Source: Candidatus Ruthturnera sp.
GTDB lineage: Bacteria; Pseudomonadota; Gammaproteobacteria; PS1; Pseudothioglobaceae
DNA: 7,134 nt
NCBI GenBank assembly: GCA_018648985.1
Contig: JABGOT010000047.1
Span: 1-7,134, forward strand
Direction: 5' to 3'
The notes below the pieces were generated by a model. That model was not told where the DNA came from. It searched no databases and was given only the letters and a program-made list of their open reading frames with translations. The position numbers and the translations under genes are program-made. Shown one piece after another: positions 5,065 to 7,134 of the stretch (position 1 is the stretch's first letter; each line of letters opens with the position of its first letter).

Positions 5065-7134
5065 CTATCGCTTTCTTTTAATTTTTTTGAACTTTTTTAC
5101 GGCAATCCGATGATGAAAATCATTGTTGTTTTTTCTTGAATATTGCTTTGATGTATTACTAGATCCAGGATAAGGAATCAAGCACTCCTCCCCACTACCA
5201 ATTAGATCACTGCGTCCCATTTGCTTTAACGCTCGGCGCAATACGTCCCAATTTTTAGGATCATGATAGCGTAAAAAAGCTTTGTGTAATTTTCGCTGTT
5301 GCCCGCTACGTGGTGTTTTTACTGATTCTGAATGTCGAGTAATTTTCTTCAGTGGGTTTAATTCAGTATGGTACATGGCAGAGGCGATTGCCAAGGGCGT
5401 AGGCATAAAGGCCTGTACTTGGTCAGGTTTAAAATCATTACGTTTTAACCAAAGCGCTAGATTTAACATGTCCTCATCACTGGTTCCTGGATGAGAAGAA
5501 ATAAAGTAAGGAATTAAATATTGCTCTTTTCCTGCCTGTTTAGAATAACGATCAAACAGTTTTTTAAACTGATAATACGACCCAATACCTGGCTTCATCA
5601 TTTTTGACAAAGTATCTTCTTCAGTATGTTCGGGTGCAATTTTTAATCGTCCGCCGACATGATGAGTGACCAATTCTTTAATATATTCCGGATCCCGTAC
5701 AGCCAAGTCATAACGCAAACCTGAAGCAATAAAAACACGCTTAATACCTTTCAGACTACGTGCACGACGGTACAACTTGGTCAGTGACTTGTGGTCTGTT
5801 CCTAAATTAGGGCAAATACCGGGGTAAACACAACTAAGACGCCGACAAGCAGATTCAATCTTAGTATCTTTGCATTGCAGGCGATACATATTAGCTGTTG
5901 GACCACCAAGATCAGAAATATTACCTTTAAAGCTTTTATCAGTATCACGAATGGTTTCAATTTCACGAATCACCGAATCTTCAGATCGACTTTGAATAAT
6001 ACGCCCTTCATGCTCAGTAATCGAGCAAAAAGTACAGCCACCAAAACAACCGCGCATAATATTAATTGAGTGTCGAATCATATCAAAGGCTGGGATTTTT
6101 AGCTTACCATAAGAATCATGCGGTTTACGCGTATAAGGCAACTCAAACACACTATCAAACTCTTCCATCGATAAAGGAATCGGTGGCGGATTTAACCAAA
6201 CATCCCGCTCACCATGGCGTTGTACTAAGGCACGCGCATTGCCTGGGTTAGTCTCTAAATGAAAAACACGTGACGTATGTGCATACAAATAACGATCTTT
6301 TGCCACTTGCTCAAATGAAGGTAGGCGAATAACCGTACTCTCTCGTTTCAAGCCTTTAATACGATGATCAAAATCAATTACCTGTGCCGCCCCTTGATTG
6401 GGGTCAATCTTGCTAGGCTTGGTCTGGCTATTTGTATCGCCACAACTTTGCTTATCTTTAGCAGAAGTGTCAGCGTAAGGGTCTGCCTGCGGATGATCCA
6501 AGCTTTTATCAGTATCAATCTCACTAGAATCTAGCAGAGTCCAGCCTTCAGGGATGCCTTGTCGCATATAAGCCGTACCACGAATATCAGTAATTTCTTT
6601 GATATTTTCACCTGCCGAAACACGATGCGCCACCTCAACCACAGCGCGCTCAGCATTACCAAAAAGTAACAAGTCAGCTTTCGAATCCGGCAGGATAGAA
6701 CGACGAATGGTTTGCGACCAATGATCATATTGTGCAATACGCCTTAAGCTCGCCTCAATACCACCAATAACCACAGGAATACCCTTAAAAGCCTCTTTAG
6801 CGCGCTGAGTATAAACAGTCGTTGCACGATCAGGGCGCTTACCTGCCATACCACCAGCGGTATAGGCGTCATCAGAACGTGGCCTCTTCTCAGCCGTATA
6901 ATGATTCACCATAGAATCCATATTGCCAGATGCAACAGCAAAAAATAGATTGGGCTTTCCTAGTTGACGAAAGTCATCAGCTGAATGCCAATCAGGCTGA
7001 GAAATAATCCCGACACGGAATCCTTGAGACTCTAGCAATCGACCAATAATCGCCATACCAAAACTCGGATGATCTACATAAGCATCGCCAGTCACAATAA
7101 TAATGTCGCAACTATCCCAGCCCAACCCGTCCAT
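5065..7134 (-). CDS. ygiQ: YgiQ family radical SAM protein (UPF0313), 5' end outside window
   Basis: 689 residues are visible. The first visible codon is ATG at the very edge, but in orthologues such as E. coli YgiQ (about 740 residues) the equivalent Met, just before LGWDSCD, lies roughly 35-40 residues inside the protein, so the true start is almost certainly outside. An N-terminal Rossmann-like region carries IIIVTGDAYVDHPSFG, GKPNLFF, AGKRPDRATTVYTQR and IGGIEASLRR. A polar, poorly conserved linker (about 200-250) precedes the radical SAM core, whose MRGCFGGCTFCSITEHEGR supplies C353, C357 and C360 for the 4Fe-4S cluster. DLGGPTANMY, RRLSCVYPGICPNLGTDH, KIAPEHTEE and YLIPYFISSHPG follow in family order. 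The tail ends in a lysine-rich stretch (KKFKKIKRKR). The reaction is unknown; radical SAM chemistry is inferred from the motif. It converges on the aminotransferase gene, with no co-transcribed partner visible. Confidence 0.95.
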   Translation of the reverse strand: MDGLGWDSCDIIIVTGDAYVDHPSFGMAIIGRLLESQGFRVGIISQPDWHSADDFRQLGKPNLFFAVASGNMDSMVNHYTAEKRPRSDDAYTAGGMAGKRPDRATTVYTQRAKEAFKGIPVVIGGIEASLRRIAQYDHWSQTIRRSILPDSKADLLLFGNAERAVVEVAHRVSAGENIKEITDIRGTAYMRQGIPEGWTLLDSSEIDTDKSLDHPQADPYADTSAKDKQSCGDTNSQTKPSKIDPNQGAAQVIDFDHRIKGLKRESTVIRLPSFEQVAKDRYLYAHTSRVFHLETNPGNARALVQRHGERDVWLNPPPIPLSMEEFDSVFELPYTRKPHDSYGKLKIPAFDMIRHSINIMRGCFGGCTFCSITEHEGRIIQSRSEDSVIREIETIRDTDKSFKGNISDLGGPTANMYRLQCKDTKIESACRRLSCVYPGICPNLGTDHKSLTKLYRRARSLKGIKRVFIASGLRYDLAVRDPEYIKELVTHHVGGRLKIAPEHTEEDTLSKMMKPGIGSYYQFKKLFDRYSKQAGKEQYLIPYFISSHPGTSDEDMLNLALWLKRNDFKPDQVQAFMPTPLAIASAMYHTELNPLKKITRHSESVKTPRSGQQRKLHKAFLRYHDPKNWDVLRRALKQMGRSDLIGSGEECLIPYPGSSNTSKQYSRKNNNDFHHRIAVKKFKKIKRKR

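Noticed and set aside
6531..6737. Minus-strand open frame within ygiQ
   Set aside because: It overlaps well-conserved YgiQ sequence in a different frame and its translation is not recognisable.
7132..7134. ATG at the right edge as the true start of ygiQ
   Set aside because: The matching Met in known YgiQ proteins is internal and the usual N-terminal segment is missing, so the gene is cut by the window.
1..7134. A defence island, mobile element or new multi-gene system
   Set aside because: No transposase, integrase, tRNA, att-like repeats, CRISPR repeats or toxin-antitoxin pair is seen; six of six genes belong to known families and most are core chromosomal genes.

Overview
The window looks like ordinary chromosomal DNA from a gammaproteobacterium. 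UvrB, QueE and YgiQ all read like gammaproteobacterial orthologues, and base composition is moderately AT-rich by eye, with many A/T third positions and lysine codons. A small-genome marine lineage such as the SUP05/Thioglobus group would fit, but that is a guess. I see no phage, transposon, CRISPR array, tRNA or rRNA.

Layout, left to right. (1) The 3' end of a SulP-family anion transporter with its cytoplasmic STAS domain, plus strand, cut by the left edge. (2) A short intergenic stretch with a good sigma-70-type promoter, then a small Hsp20/alpha-crystallin protein that carries an N-terminal signal peptide, so it is predicted to be exported. (3) Stop codon against stop codon with that gene, a minus-strand pair: uvrB (nucleotide excision repair helicase) followed by queE (7-carboxy-7-deazaguanine synthase). 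The start of queE overlaps the end of uvrB. (4) Divergent from uvrB across only 55 bp, a class I pyridoxal-phosphate aminotransferase of the aspartate aminotransferase Ib type. (5) A 126 bp convergent spacer with weak hairpins. (6) ygiQ, minus strand, a large UPF0313 radical SAM protein that runs off the right edge.

The genes do not form one pathway: they cover anion transport, envelope proteostasis, DNA repair, queuosine-precursor synthesis, amino-acid transamination and an uncharacterised radical SAM enzyme. Only uvrB-queE is a clear operon. The item most worth a second look is the secreted small heat-shock protein, since Hsp20 proteins are normally cytoplasmic. Nothing here supports a new multi-gene system.
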